Part shown: positions 50,647-62,400 of the stretch, in pieces
Layout of the letters: each line of letters opens with the position of its first letter
Numbering within the stretch: position 1 is the first letter of the stretch
Source of the DNA: Casuarius casuarius
Taxonomy: Eukaryota; Chordata; Aves; Casuariiformes; Casuariidae
Direction: 5' to 3'
DNA length: 64,000 bases
Assembly (NCBI GenBank): GCA_003342895.1
Contig: PTFA01000035.1
Span: 3,176,703-3,240,702 of the forward strand
Made by a program: the position numbers and the translations under genes
Notes under the pieces: generated by a model
Told to the model about the DNA's origin: nothing
Database searches by the model: none
The model's input: only the letters and a program-made list of their open reading frames with translations

Positions 50647-51819
50647 GAAGCACAATAGTTTTCACTGAGATTTGTGTTTTGTGGCTTGTTTATATCAGCC
50701 CTCCAAATTGCTGCTTTTAGAAACATGTCATGGGAGCTGAATGTCAGGCTTTGCTCTGTCCTAAGTAAAATTTGTGATCATAATTCTGCATTTTAGGTAG
50801 TAATCCTGATGTGTCTAAAAGGAACCTGGTACACTCCTCGTGGCTAAATTTAGTTCATCAAGACCACTAGTTTAAAAAAATAAAATAAAATCAAAGCGTT
50901 TTCCTAGTGAAATGGCTAGTTGTAATGTAAGAAGGAATAGACTTAGGTATATCTGATAAAAAAGCCCAGTTTTGCCTTCTTAGTTAGGTCAAGACCTTTA
51001 GTAAATTTAAGATTAATTCTTCTGTAAATGCATTTCCATGCTTATATGTCATGTTGTGCAAATGTTGTAGACTAGATCCCCGAAGTACCTAAATTCTGCT
51101 TCTGTGGAGACGGTTTCTTCCTATATTCCTCTCTTTGGTTATGGCACAACAAAAATAGTGGTGGCTTAACAATGGCATAAAGTATTCCAGTTGAGCAACA
51201 TGATATGTATTTTTTGGTTTCAGGAGGGATTTGGAAAGGGGAGCAAACTCAAAGCAACTTCACTACAGAGAGTGCTGTTCCTAATGTTGTCTAAATGCTT
51301 CCCTCCTAATTTCTTCAGTCGTGCTGTCTTATGCCCACTTTCTGGGGTGCTTATAATTACACTCATCTCTTGCCCCAGAAGAGAGAAAATTTACTGAATT
51401 CCAAAGTACAGTGGTGTATGATTTTTTTTTTGAATGAGTGTTGATTTTGTTGGTTTGTTTTTGTTTTAAACTTCTGCTTCTCAGGAGAGCTGTTCTGTGT
51501 GGCATCAGCTTGGCAGAGAAAGCAGATCTGGCAATCTTTTGGCCGAGAGACCGGCGGGGCCTGATGCCACGTGTTCAGAAAAGATGCCTCTCGGTAATCG
51601 GACAGGCAGAGAGGGTAGAACGGGCTGTGAATCTCCTACAGAAAAACTTTAATTTTAAATAGTATCAGACTTTTTCTTCTGAAAATACCGGGAAATAGAG
51701 AATCTTTTACATTGTTTGAGTGAGGAGATGATGGTGAGGGTAAAGAACTGGAAGGAGGAAGCGTAGTCTGTGTGCAGGAGGCAGCAGGCTGCGGAGAAAC
51801 TGGGGGGGGGGGAGAGAAA

Positions 51820-52200
51820 AGGCTCATAGATTTTTAAGGTTTTTAAGCCACTATGATTATCTAGTCAGACCGTCTGCATAACATGGCATGCGATTCTTCC
51901 CGTGCTCAACCCCAAGCTTCAGGCTCACTCCAACCAGTCTTTAGAGCTTGTGCACTTGATACAAACTGTTCTGTACTGCAAAACCCCAGCAAACCCGGAA
52001 TCTAGCACTGATTGCATCCTCATCTATTCACTCTTCAAAAATTCCTTTCTCTATTAGTGTTTCAGCTTTGCTTGGTCTTTGTCCAGCTAAAGTGATTTAT
52101 GTTTTTTACTTTTTTTAAAAGAGCAGCTCATCGTTTCTTTGGTCTTGTTTTTTCAGGAATTTAATTATCACCAAGTTTTTAGACAACTGCTAGATCAGTT
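51820..52200 (-). mobile_element. Old CR1 LINE 3' fragment, antisense
   Basis: TCATAGATTTTTAAGG, CCACTATGATTATCTAGTCA and GACCGTCTGCATAACATGGC match the antisense 3' end of an old sauropsid CR1 subfamily (tcatagattccaaggcc ... attgtgatcatctagtctga, cctcctgtataacac pattern). Further right, similarity fades through CATCCTCATCTATTCACTC to about 52,200. It is a different, older subfamily from the copy at 30.5 kb. Confidence 0.6.
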
Positions 52201-55200
52201 CGTCTAACTCTTGATTATTCAAAGCTGGCACTGTTGGCAAAACAGGAAAAACGGTGTCAACCCAGGAAACAGTAACATTTTGCAGTAAAATCTTGTTACT
52301 GCCATCAATATTGACATTTTCAGGAGAGCAGCGTGAGATAACAAAGCATAGCAGAGTGCTGTTGCTCAAAGCTGAATTGAGAAGAAAAAGTCAATTTTGC
52401 GTATAGAATGAGATTTCCCCGAAGTAAGGGTAACTGTGTCTAACTGGGATGGTTTTCTTCACCCCTACAGGCTGAAGTCCTAGCGCTGGAGACTGATACA
52501 CAATCACTGTCTTGCTAATGACATTACCAGCACTAGAGCAGACAATCCTGTTAGCAGTATTAAAGACAATGAGATTCCAGGGTTCAAAGTAAATATTACC
52601 AATTTTAATCAAACTAACTTCTCATGTACATTCTGTGTAACTGTTCCCCCCAGAAAGGTTGCTTTTACACATTAGATTACACAAGGCATTAGTCAGCTAT
52701 GGAGAGCAAAATGTGGTCATTGCAACAGCAGAGATCTTCAGGTCCTTGAGCAGTAATACCGCCAGAGCCAAAGGGAAGTTGCATTCGTGGCTTGGCTTGG
52801 TCTACAGGCCCTCCAAGGAACTTCTTACCTACTGGTAGCTTAATTGTCCTGCTGTTGCTGGGAATGAATTTTCACTTTGCAAAGTACCAAACTTCAGTCT
52901 TTGGGTCTTCGTGCCATGATTGTTAAAGCTTGTTGATTTTTCAGCCTTAGTAGATGGTATTAAGGAGTAGGTGAAGAATAGACTTGACTCAGTATGAACC
53001 ATTCCAGTCATTCTTTCAATACTTCCAGTTGCTTAAAAATGTCTTATATCCTCATAAATCAAATGCTATGGGAGCTACTTTGCTCGCTGTCTCAATAAAG
53101 CCATTGCAAAGATTTTTTTCTTGTGCAGTTTAAGCTTCTGTCTTGAGATTCTCAAATAGTGGTTGATTCAATTCCAGTTTTAGTAGCTGCTTGTTGTTGT
53201 TGTTTGTGTCCTTTGCATCTTTGCAGTTATACTCTAGTGCAAGAAAAATAGAGAATAAATATCTCCCATATCAGTAAGTTATGTTTCATGGCTAAAGACA
53301 GAATTAAATTGTAAATTCAGCAACTTATTTTCCCACAATTTCAATATACATACACACATATATATATAAAAAAATTAATACTTATAAATTTCCTTAATTC
53401 CATAACAAGCTCCTTTTTTTTCCTTTATCCTCCCTATGCTTTTTGAGATGTCACTGATGTTATTGTATTGATCCATTTAAAAGGTTTGCAGTGAAGCTTT
53501 TTACTTGATGTAGGCTGTCTTTTTAATTATAACTATGCCACTATGCTGTGCAGAACACTGTCGTTAGGGTTGTGTCAGCACTTATATTTTAAATCCCTTG
53601 TTTTTATCAGCAATTTAATACTGACAATAAAAATTGCTCTGAGGTAAATTGTAGCAAGATCTTAGCCTGCAGGGTGAGACAGTGAGAATTCACTATATTA
53701 AAAACTATTCAGATGAATCTGAGTTAACGAAAGGTTAGAACCTCTTTTACACATACACTTTTTATGTGTGCATGTAACTACTGTTTTCAAAATATTTTCT
53801 TTGGTCTTAGGCTGTTTTCTTATTTGAGGCACTATCATCCAGTATCTAAAAAGCAGCAGATTTCATTGCACCATTCTCTGGGCATCTCTAAGGGATTCAC
53901 AGCAGGTCCTGAACTTGCTTCCCCCTGCTTTCCCTTCTTGCCAGCCTTCTGTTGCTGCGAGGAGGACCCAATGAGAGTAAGGGATGACTGTCTTTGTATC
54001 TGCTGTCTTATTTTTAACTCAAAGCAGGGCCTGCGTGGGCAGTGAGAGTATGTAGAGCGATGCTAGATGGTCATCTAGGGCTCTCTGTTGTTTTGAGTTC
54101 TGCATGCTGTGCACTTACAAGGCCTTGCCCTCTTACTCAGAAGGAACGGTGGAATCTAGGGTAGGGCTGGCAGTCTTGAGTATCTCATGGCAGACAATTT
54201 TTTAATGCTTTTTAGAAATGAAGTACAGGATAGGTTGGCTGTAATGTTTTGCCTCTGCTGGTTACGTACGTGGGAAACAGAGGAGATTTCTTGAATGACT
54301 TATCTTGGAAAACGCTGAAGATGGAAGTCTCTGATATTGGAGTAGGAATGTACTTCAGGAGTTAAGTTGTGTTTGCTATGTGCATTGATATATGTGTATA
54401 TCAAATGTCTGATCCCACTTAAGGAAATAATGTGTGTGGAGGGATAGCAAGTGCTTTCTCCTTATATTACAAACATAAAGCTATTACTGTAAAAGAATGT
54501 TTCTAAGGTTGCAGACTAAGGCTGCAAGGTCAAGCTTCCATATGTTGGAAATGGTTGTGCATTAGATACCTGTACTTGCTCGAGATCCAGAGCGCGGTGT
54601 CCTTAAGTAGCCTAAATGAACAGGACTTCAGTTCTTCCAATATGTTATCAGTGGTAGGGCCTACCTTTTGCACAAAAGGGTAATGACTAGAGCACTCGAG
54701 GCCTGGTGCAAGTTCCTTCCTAATCCTGGACAGATATAAACTTGCAGCTCTTACTTTTTTAGAAGAGCGCTGAGGAATTATTTGGGTGGGGACATCTTCC
54801 AGCTCTGCTGTGGAAAGTAGGCCACTGTGCAATCAAGAACGAGGGGGAGAGGAAGCAAGGGGGAATATGATTTTGCAGACTTAAGTGTCCTTTGCCGTGA
54901 GCATTGGGGAAGAGAGAGGCTGTAGTTCCAGAACTGTTCCTTGCATTGGTTTTGTGTCCTAATCCCGTCTGTTATTCTGCAGTTCTTGATAAACACTTTA
55001 CTGAGAAGAAGGAAATACTGGTTTAACTCTCTCATTAAATTTCATTCTGATTGTTGGGATTTTTCATATCCCTTATGCCTAACTGAACCTGATGTGCAGA
55101 AGGTATGATCTTCTGTCATTCTTTTGTTTTAGGGCCAGGTGTTAGCCTGGTCTTAACTGGACCATCAAGCCCTCCTGGGAATGGGAAAGTGCTAAAAGAG

Positions 55201-56035
55201 AAAGAAATACAATCAGCACAGACACCCGATAGCGAGTCCAACAAGTGAAGAGAAAGTGTAATGCTCAAAAACTGATTTTGAAGAGGCAGAGGTATAGCAT
55301 AACTGTTTGCATGCTTGAGGAAAGTAAGACCAACATCTGTGACATTTAGTTGGCCAGTTTCATCAGTGTCAGCCTTAGAGAATGGCTTCACTTTTTTCTT
55401 AAGATAGTCTCAGACTATGCTAACGCCAAAGGGGACACTCTCACTCTCCCCTGTTGCTTCACTTGTGCTTTGCTTGTACTAGTGGTTGCATGGCTGCATA
55501 GTGAGTTTCATCAGCTTGCTTGTGTTAATCTTTTTTCTTCGCTTCACTTTCAGAAGCAGTTGCCAAAACTCTCTTAGCCTCAAATGCCTGCTTCATTCTT
55601 CTAGTTAGGCATCCATTAATTTTAAGTCTTATGTTTCCTGGAATTGGTAATGATAGCTCAGACTTGCGTTTGTTTTTCAGGCATCTGTTCTATTGCATGG
55701 AAATTATGTAGTGTTTTAATATGTCTTGTGATGAATCAGTGCTTTGAAGTAGGGTTACTATATATGGCACCTGACAGAGGAAGGGTGTTTTACAAATTTA
55801 CTGTAAATAGTTCTTTTCTCAGTTTTGTATTCTGAAGGAATGATGCCTGTGGGTTATTGGAGTGGATTGAGCAATAATTCTGTTTGCACTGAATGCAATC
55901 AAGTCAGACGTTTATGTGCTCAGTGCCATTCAGTTTTCAATTCAATGAAATGTGAACATAGTCAATAGTTGTGTCTAGATCTTTTGCTTTTTCAAAATAT
56001 TCTTGGGCTTTTGCTTTTCCAACGCACTTCTGCAG
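52201..56035. other. Non-coding stretch
   Basis: No gene recognised. It has a (TTG)n run near 53,190 and a (CA)(TA)n tract at about 53,345-53,372. Frames of 91-100 codons on the minus strand near 54,530-55,391 look random; they lack acceptor-like sites at plausible positions. Confidence 0.5.
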
Positions 56036-56101
56036 GAGGCGTACTTAATCAACCTCACTTTCTGAATGGGCAGACAGCCTCTGAAAGTGACGTGACTGAA
56101 G
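56036..56101 (+). CDS. Candidate small internal exon, unknown protein
   Basis: A pyrimidine-rich tract ending CACTTCTGCAG at 56,035 is followed by an open stretch. A donor GAAG-GTCAGT at 56,101/56,102 would give a 66-nt, phase 1-1 exon of 21 whole codons (GVLNQPHFLN... ending in SDVTE). Only this frame is open at the acceptor. If the donor is not used, the frame continues to a stop at 56,320-56,322, making it a possible terminal exon of about 95 codons. The same frame is also open upstream through the tract, a warning that it may be a chance ORF. Entry phase agrees with the donor at 45,479. Confidence 0.22.
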
Positions 56102-57329
56102 GTCAGTCACTCTTCAGGCCGCTGGCAGATCTGAGCATGGAAACAAAGTCTCCTCCGCCTCAATTCAGTGCTTTGCCTGCTAGATCACGTTTTCTCCATA
56201 TAACTCAATCCTTTTTGGGAGGATTACAAAGAAAAGTGAAGTCTCCAGTGATTGAAAGGTGGCAAAACATTTCTCTGGGTGTATTTCAAGTTCCTTACAA
56301 CAGCAAGTCCAACTTTGTATAGCTGGGAGAATAAGACACAAGAAGGTAATGACATCCAGGTTCTCACATCTGGAGTTAGAATAAAAGTCAGATCTCCCGC
56401 TTCCTATCTTAACTACTTTTTAACCAAATAGTCTCTGCAGTCTCTTCTTTACAGGAAGATGGAGCTTACTCCTCCAGTTCCTGTTCTGCCGCCACTTCAC
56501 AAATACATGTGTAGCATCTTTGCCAGCCACTGGGAATTGCGTGCCAACTCATGCAGCTGTCATTTGGGTTTTTTCCCAAGCTTTTTGGCTCCATCTGTTT
56601 GCCTGGTCACTTTTGTTGTTTGTTTTTCTCTTTCACACTGTGCTGACTCCCAGATGCATAGTTGTCAGTGACAGTCCGTTTCCCCCCCTTTTTTCCCCTG
56701 AAGAATACAGATTTCACCTTTCCTTCTTCCAAAACGCCTACTCCCTTACTCACGATTCGGGATTGAGAGTAGAAGAGGCTTCTGGACTTGTCATAACATA
56801 ATGTATACAAAAGCATTTTCCATCTGCTTTCCACCCACAACCACAGTTATTTCTCACAATATCTTGAGTGACAACAAAATATTTTTCTTGAGCAGTTTTT
56901 GGTTAGGTGACATAAACTGAGGAAGAAAGGAAATGGCTAGACAACATGGTCTGAGTGATAGTACAGGAGCAAGGAAAGCAGTTCTGTAATTTGTTTCTAT
57001 TAAAGCTATGGCAACCTGTAATTTTAAATGGTAATTTCCTGATGGAAGATAGGTCACTAATGCTGCTTTTTTTTTTCCTCCCTCCTCCCTGTTTGGAAAG
57101 ATACCTTGTATGGCCCCAGCAATTCAAGATCTTGAGATGTGAAAACCATGTTGTGAAGTCAGTGCAGGACAGCAGAATTACTACAGTGTGCCAGCTGAAT
57201 TTAAAATAAAATATGAATTGGCAAGCCACTTGATCTAATTGGAGTAATGTGGATAGACTCTACCCCATGCCCATTTGAGGACTGCTTTTATATGGTTCTA
57301 CTTGTAGCTGACTTGGTGTTGATTTTCAG

Positions 57330-57384
57330 TTTGGAACCCAGAAAAACGGCAACAACTGGAAATACAGATGCGCTTACAAACTTG
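57330..57384 (+). CDS. Candidate 55-nt internal exon, unknown protein
   Basis: The acceptor region has an ideal branch-point match (AGCTGAC about 20 nt upstream) and ends GATTTTCAG at 57,329. The donor TTG-GTAAGT begins at 57,385. All three frames are open. Entered in phase 1, as the candidate exons at 45,479 and 56,101 would require, it reads WNPEKRQQLEIQMRLQT plus two bases, a charged, glutamine-rich helix-like peptide. Entered from the 19,704 donor (phase 2) it would read LEPRKTATTGNTDALTNL. I do not recognise either peptide. Splice signals on both sides are among the best in the window. Confidence 0.32.
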
Positions 57385-57687
57385 GTAAGTTTTGAGACTC
57401 TGCAAGCATCTTCAGTCTAAACTGTTCTCTTATCCCGTATTTGGAACCTCAGGATTTCTTGGCTTGTTTATGCGTGTGCATAACATGCATGGCCTCTCCT
57501 TTAAACATATATCTTGTGATTGGATTGGAGCACTGATGCCTATGTGTAGGTTAGTCTAAGTACTTTACATACCTTTCTTACAGCTGTGCACACCTGGTAT
57601 TTCTCCCTTTAGAAAAAGGAGTAGTTAAAATATTTTGGCTGAACTTCATCTCTGTAGAGCTTCTAAATCCACAGAATTCTGAGAGAG

Positions 57688-57707
57688 TAAAATAAAATAA
57701 AATAAAT
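57688..57707. repeat. (AAAAT)n simple repeat
   Basis: Four AAAAT/TAAAA units in tandem. Confidence 0.85.
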
Positions 57708-58869
57708 TCTGTATGTGAGGAGAATTGTCATCTTGAAGAGGCAAAGAATTGCAACTTCGACTTCCCAGTTTCTGACTTGTATTAGAAACTTGGAGTAATC
57801 TTTCCCAGACTGCAAAGGTTCAGTCTCGTGACTGTAGCTTCCGTTCTAGGAAAACTTAGAGAACAGACTTCTTTCTTTATGAAGAGCATTAATGTATTCT
57901 TGTGCTTCAGTCTCAACTTAAAGGCTTCCTCAAACCTGTTTTATACAAGATTTAACATGAATTCTTTTGCTATTCTATAATGCTAATTGTTTGCTTGGAA
58001 ATTATTTTTGTGTCTCACTATTATTCTGCTTTCAAGCTCCTTGTGGTCTGTACTCTTCTAAAGAAAGCGAAGTAAAACAGTAGCCCACTATCTGTAGAAG
58101 AAGAATGGCAAAGAAGCTTGATATTTTTGATGGTAACCACATTTAACGATTCTAAGCTGTTTGTTGACTAAGTGGCTGGCACAGGTAGCAAAAATGACTT
58201 GGATTTTACAATAATGTTTTAGATCCTTTACCATCCCTAGGAATCTAAAAAATCTTGAAGCAAAAAACTCCCACTGTCACACACACAAAGCCCCCGTCCC
58301 AACAAACGAACAAATTCATGAGCCCGATTGTGTAAAAACAAAGACACAGAATATGTATTGATTGTATTATAGACATTAGCTCATTTTATGGTGACTGTGC
58401 TTTTTCTATATACATATATTGAAGATCTCACAATAAAGTCTTAATATGTACCAAGTACATCAGCTGTCATTTGATGTTCAGATCCTGGTAGCAGCAGCAT
58501 GAGGGCATAGGATTTGATCTCTGTATATGTTGGTAGATGAGACTGTCATCTTCTGCTAGTATGCAGACTGCCTTCTTGTTTGGGGAGTAGTGAGTCACGA
58601 GTGCTTAAAGCCAAATTCTTGTAACTTGTAGAACAGACTTGTATTATATTTCCTCTTACTTCTGCTAATGTAAAAAGCATCCTTTTAAAATTTCCTACGT
58701 GTGCTATTGCTCTCTTAACAAAAAAAAAAAAAAAAAGTGTGAGGAATCAATACAGAATTCACAGAGCAGTTCAGAAATTTCACGCTTCTGTATCATTAAG
58801 GGATACTACAATTAAGAGAAAAAGAGGCATGTGAGGTTTTGGTTGCTGCACGGTAGAATGGCCCGTGTC

Positions 58870-58914
58870 AGAAAGCTGCTCTTCCCTTTGGTAGTTTTGT
58901 TGGAGCAGCTTTCT
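58870..58914. repeat. 12-bp perfect inverted repeat, 21-nt loop
   Basis: AGAAAGCTGCTC (58870-58881) and its exact reverse complement (58903-58914) flank a U/G-rich 21-nt loop. A transcript of either strand could form a 45-nt stem-loop. It is shorter than a normal pre-miRNA (about 60-80 nt) and pairing does not extend into the flanks, so I do not call it an RNA gene. Confidence 0.85.
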
Positions 58915-59380
58915 TGTCTCTAGTATCATATCAGATAATGGTAAGATGGCCAAACGTGGTATTTCTCCACCTTCACTAAATTTTGTGAATTAAAAGTAGG
59001 GGGGCTACCCCCTCCCTCCTGTCTTTGGGAGGAGAGTTGAGTTGAGCTATTGAAGGAACTTGTAAGAGTCTTTTTGCCTCCAAGAAGGTCCTTGTTGATG
59101 CCAACTACGTACTTCTCTTGAGAAAGAAACTTTAGGATAGTTTGACATGTCTGGACATCTTTAGCGTAAGGTTTGCTTGATTATTTTTGGTGTTTTCTTT
59201 ATTGAAGACACTGATGATCATCTATAACATGAGAGTATAAAAAATGCTGTGATTCTTTGCCTTCACTTGGAAGGACATCTGCTGCTGTGGGGAAAATGAG
59301 TATTTCATTCTATATGTTTCTAAGCTTTTTCTCCCCTGTTAGCTGGGTTTGCTTTGAAATAAATGCACTTCTTTCTCACT

Positions 59381-59401
59381 CCCCCCTTTTCCGGGGGGGG
59401 G
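59381..59401. repeat. C6-TTTTCC-G9 hairpin
   Basis: Six C, TTTTCC, then nine G. The C and G runs can pair as a very stable short stem, and the G run alone could take part in quadruplex formation. Such sequences are often misread, so the exact run lengths are uncertain. Confidence 0.85.
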
Positions 59402-62400
59402 TTAAATAAAAATGTTACCTGACTTTGGCAAAGAAGTCCTCTGTCACTGCCTCAGATCAGCTTTTTCAATGATAAGTTTAGAACTGCTACAGCAATACTC
59501 ATAATGAATTACTGTTGATGTTCAAGCCTCATGTATTAATGTAATATAAGCATTGCTAAGTTGATGAAATATAACCACCTAATTTAGAAAGTAGGATTCA
59601 TTCATTCCATTACGCAAGCATTATCCAAGAAATTTATAACTAGTGGTTTCTAATGTCTCTGTTCTTTCCTAAATTGTGAACATAATCAAAACCATAGCAT
59701 CTTTTTTCACCAAAGTGTGTGGACTATACACACAAAAAATAAGTACCAAGCAATAGTTCAGACAGTTTTTCCTATGAAGAGGATGAGATTTCATCTGAGT
59801 TGTCTATGGACTAGATCTCCAAGTACTGTATGAAGTGGATGTCATTCCAATGTCTGTTGTTGATATCTGACTTACAGAACTAAAATTCCAAGTCTAGGAA
59901 CTGTAGAGAATAATGCATACAAGCACCTGCTTGTGGGAATGAATGGCTGAGAAATACTTGGTGTACAAAGAAAGGTTATGGCAGTTCATTGGCTGCCTAA
60001 CTGTTGTCAAGTAATTCTGGCCATTGCATTTGAAAAGGTTTGTTTTAGCACAAGTAGTTTTACAGATGTTTGTGGCTAGTTCCACAAGCAGGAAAATGTA
60101 AATATTTGAATAGTTAAATCTTGTGCTTGCTTACAGAATGATGGCCATGTTTGATGTCCTGATGACATAAAATATATAAGGTATAATTAGGTGGCAGAAG
60201 GCATCAAACTTCGTTTGCAGTTGTAGTTGGTGTCGTTTTTTTGAGGAGGTTACAGTAAGGACACACAGATATTGGCAATTCATTTAGCCATTCCTATTCA
60301 CAGATAACAGATTTTGTGCGTTTACTCCTTGCTGCTTGAATGCAATTATACTTTTGGTTTTAGAAAGCAAGTGTTCAGATGGGCTATTAAGACATCCTTG
60401 ATGCTGAGAAAAGTAGAAAATACTGCTGTATAAATTCAGGTTTCTTTTTACCTGTATAAATTTACATCGGTTGTTATATCTTGGCAGGCCATCCGTCATG
60501 GTAGCTCCACTGATACTCTTAGAACCGTGATTCCACCAATTCTGAAGTATAACTTAACTTGATTTTTAAATATGGTTGAATCCTGGCAGTACATAAAGAC
60601 TTTTATCTTCTCTTTGGTTGGTTTATATTAATGATTGCATGGGTGGCTGGCAAGCAGCCACTGGTATCAGGCAAAACCTATCACAAACAGAATATTTACT
60701 TCCATTTTCAGGGAAAGATTGTAGTACAGTCTGCGTTTTCTCAGGTAGAACTCTAAAAGGGATATCACTTTGATTTTTTTTCATTCTGTAAAATCAACTG
60801 CTGTCATAGGGTCAAATTTTTGTCTCTGCTGGTCACAATGAGAGAACCTGTTGTTTGTAATCGTCCAATGTTAGTCTTAAATTTGATTTTGCCCCTGTTC
60901 TCACTCAGTACTTTCTTTGGATCCATGTTGATCTTGATACCTGCTCTGAATGACTTGGTTCTTACAGAGATTCCTTTGCAAAGGTGAATATTCTTCTGCT
61001 GCATTTTCACAGTGTAAAACTCCGGTTGTGCTCAGCAGCCTTTGCTTCTCGGGGTCAGGCACAGATTTGCACACGCATATGTTGGGAGGGCAAACACAGG
61101 GACTTCAGAGCGATGAAGAAGTTTTGAAAATACTTGCTTTTAACTGCTGCAGTTACTTTATGGACTAATAGGACTAGTCAGTGGTCTTTACTGGCTATAG
61201 CTAGTTTAGCATCTGAGTTGTTTGTGTTTCCATTAAGAATGTCTTGTCCTGACGGCGTCAACAATAAGCTGCAAGGACGATGCTGCTTGGACTCCTTTCA
61301 TCTCAATTGTTAGAGAAGCTTTAAATATTATTAAAGAATTGAGTTCTTGGCCTTTATGACAGTGCTCCTCTTCTGGGTGCACAAAGCCAATTTGTCTTAA
61401 GCATAAAATAAACAATCAAGTACTAATGTTATGAAATGTCCATTTCTGCTTGTTTCAGCTGTTACTAAATATAAAAATTGATATGCTGGAACACTTACTC
61501 CTGAGTCATCGTCTTTTTCCAAGCCCTGCATAAAACAGTAGATCAATAATGCACTTTCTTGGCTACAGGCACTGATCTGATCCTGTTTACTGTATGTCTA
61601 GTAATGAATTATCTGTAATTTGTCTGAGACCTTATATTGTATAGTTTATTCTACTCTTCACGTTGTTTTTCCTTGCTTACCCCTCATACTTTGCTTCTAG
61701 TTTTATGCTGCCACGTATCTGCCTGGAATGTTCTCTGTCATGGCACGCAGCTGCTGATGTAACTTTGACATTTCTTTTCAGAACCCGGTTTTTCTATCCT
61801 CTCCTCAAGCCCCACTTGCCTGCATTACTGCTCCTCATTTTCCTAAACTCTGTTGGAGGACCTAACAAGCAGCAGATCTATATCATTGCAAGCAACTAGT
61901 TGTATGTCTTGATTTTACATATTCTTTCTTTTCTTTGCCTTGCCTGTGGTTTGGAAGTTTAGTTTCTTGTTTGTGCTGTTCGGCAAACATTATTCTTTAC
62001 AAAGCATAAAAAGCATCTTTGCTGTGCAAGAGACATTTGGTTTATTCTCTGTGGAAAGTTAGGTGCACATTGACAGTGGTGCACCCTCGTTTGTATTTGT
62101 CACACCTGTAACTGGAGAAAGCATTACACTTGCTGAAGGTTGCAGCCTCTGTGGTTGGATTTCATGGTGCGTACAGGGCATGAAGTTTACCTGGGAACTA
62201 CTTTGGAGATGATGCGTGCGCATTGAGAAGCAAGCTCTGTTGATACTCTGTTCCCACAGATCCTGAAGACTTGAAGAGACTTTTCACAAATGTGCTGAGG
62301 GTTTTGAGCAATACTGAGCATTTCATCTGTGGGGTGTTGTATAGTGGGTATGGTAAATGTAATACGGAAACAAACAGGTATAAATTCCCTTCCTAGATCC

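Larger units (their letters stand above)
49761..51819. other. Non-coding stretch with homopolymers and a microsatellite
   Basis: No gene recognised. It includes a T-rich tract leading into a 20-base C run (50,093-50,112), a 19-base A run (50,216-50,234), a TG/TATG/TA microsatellite at 50,598-50,646 and an 11-base G run near 51,800. Confidence 0.6.
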
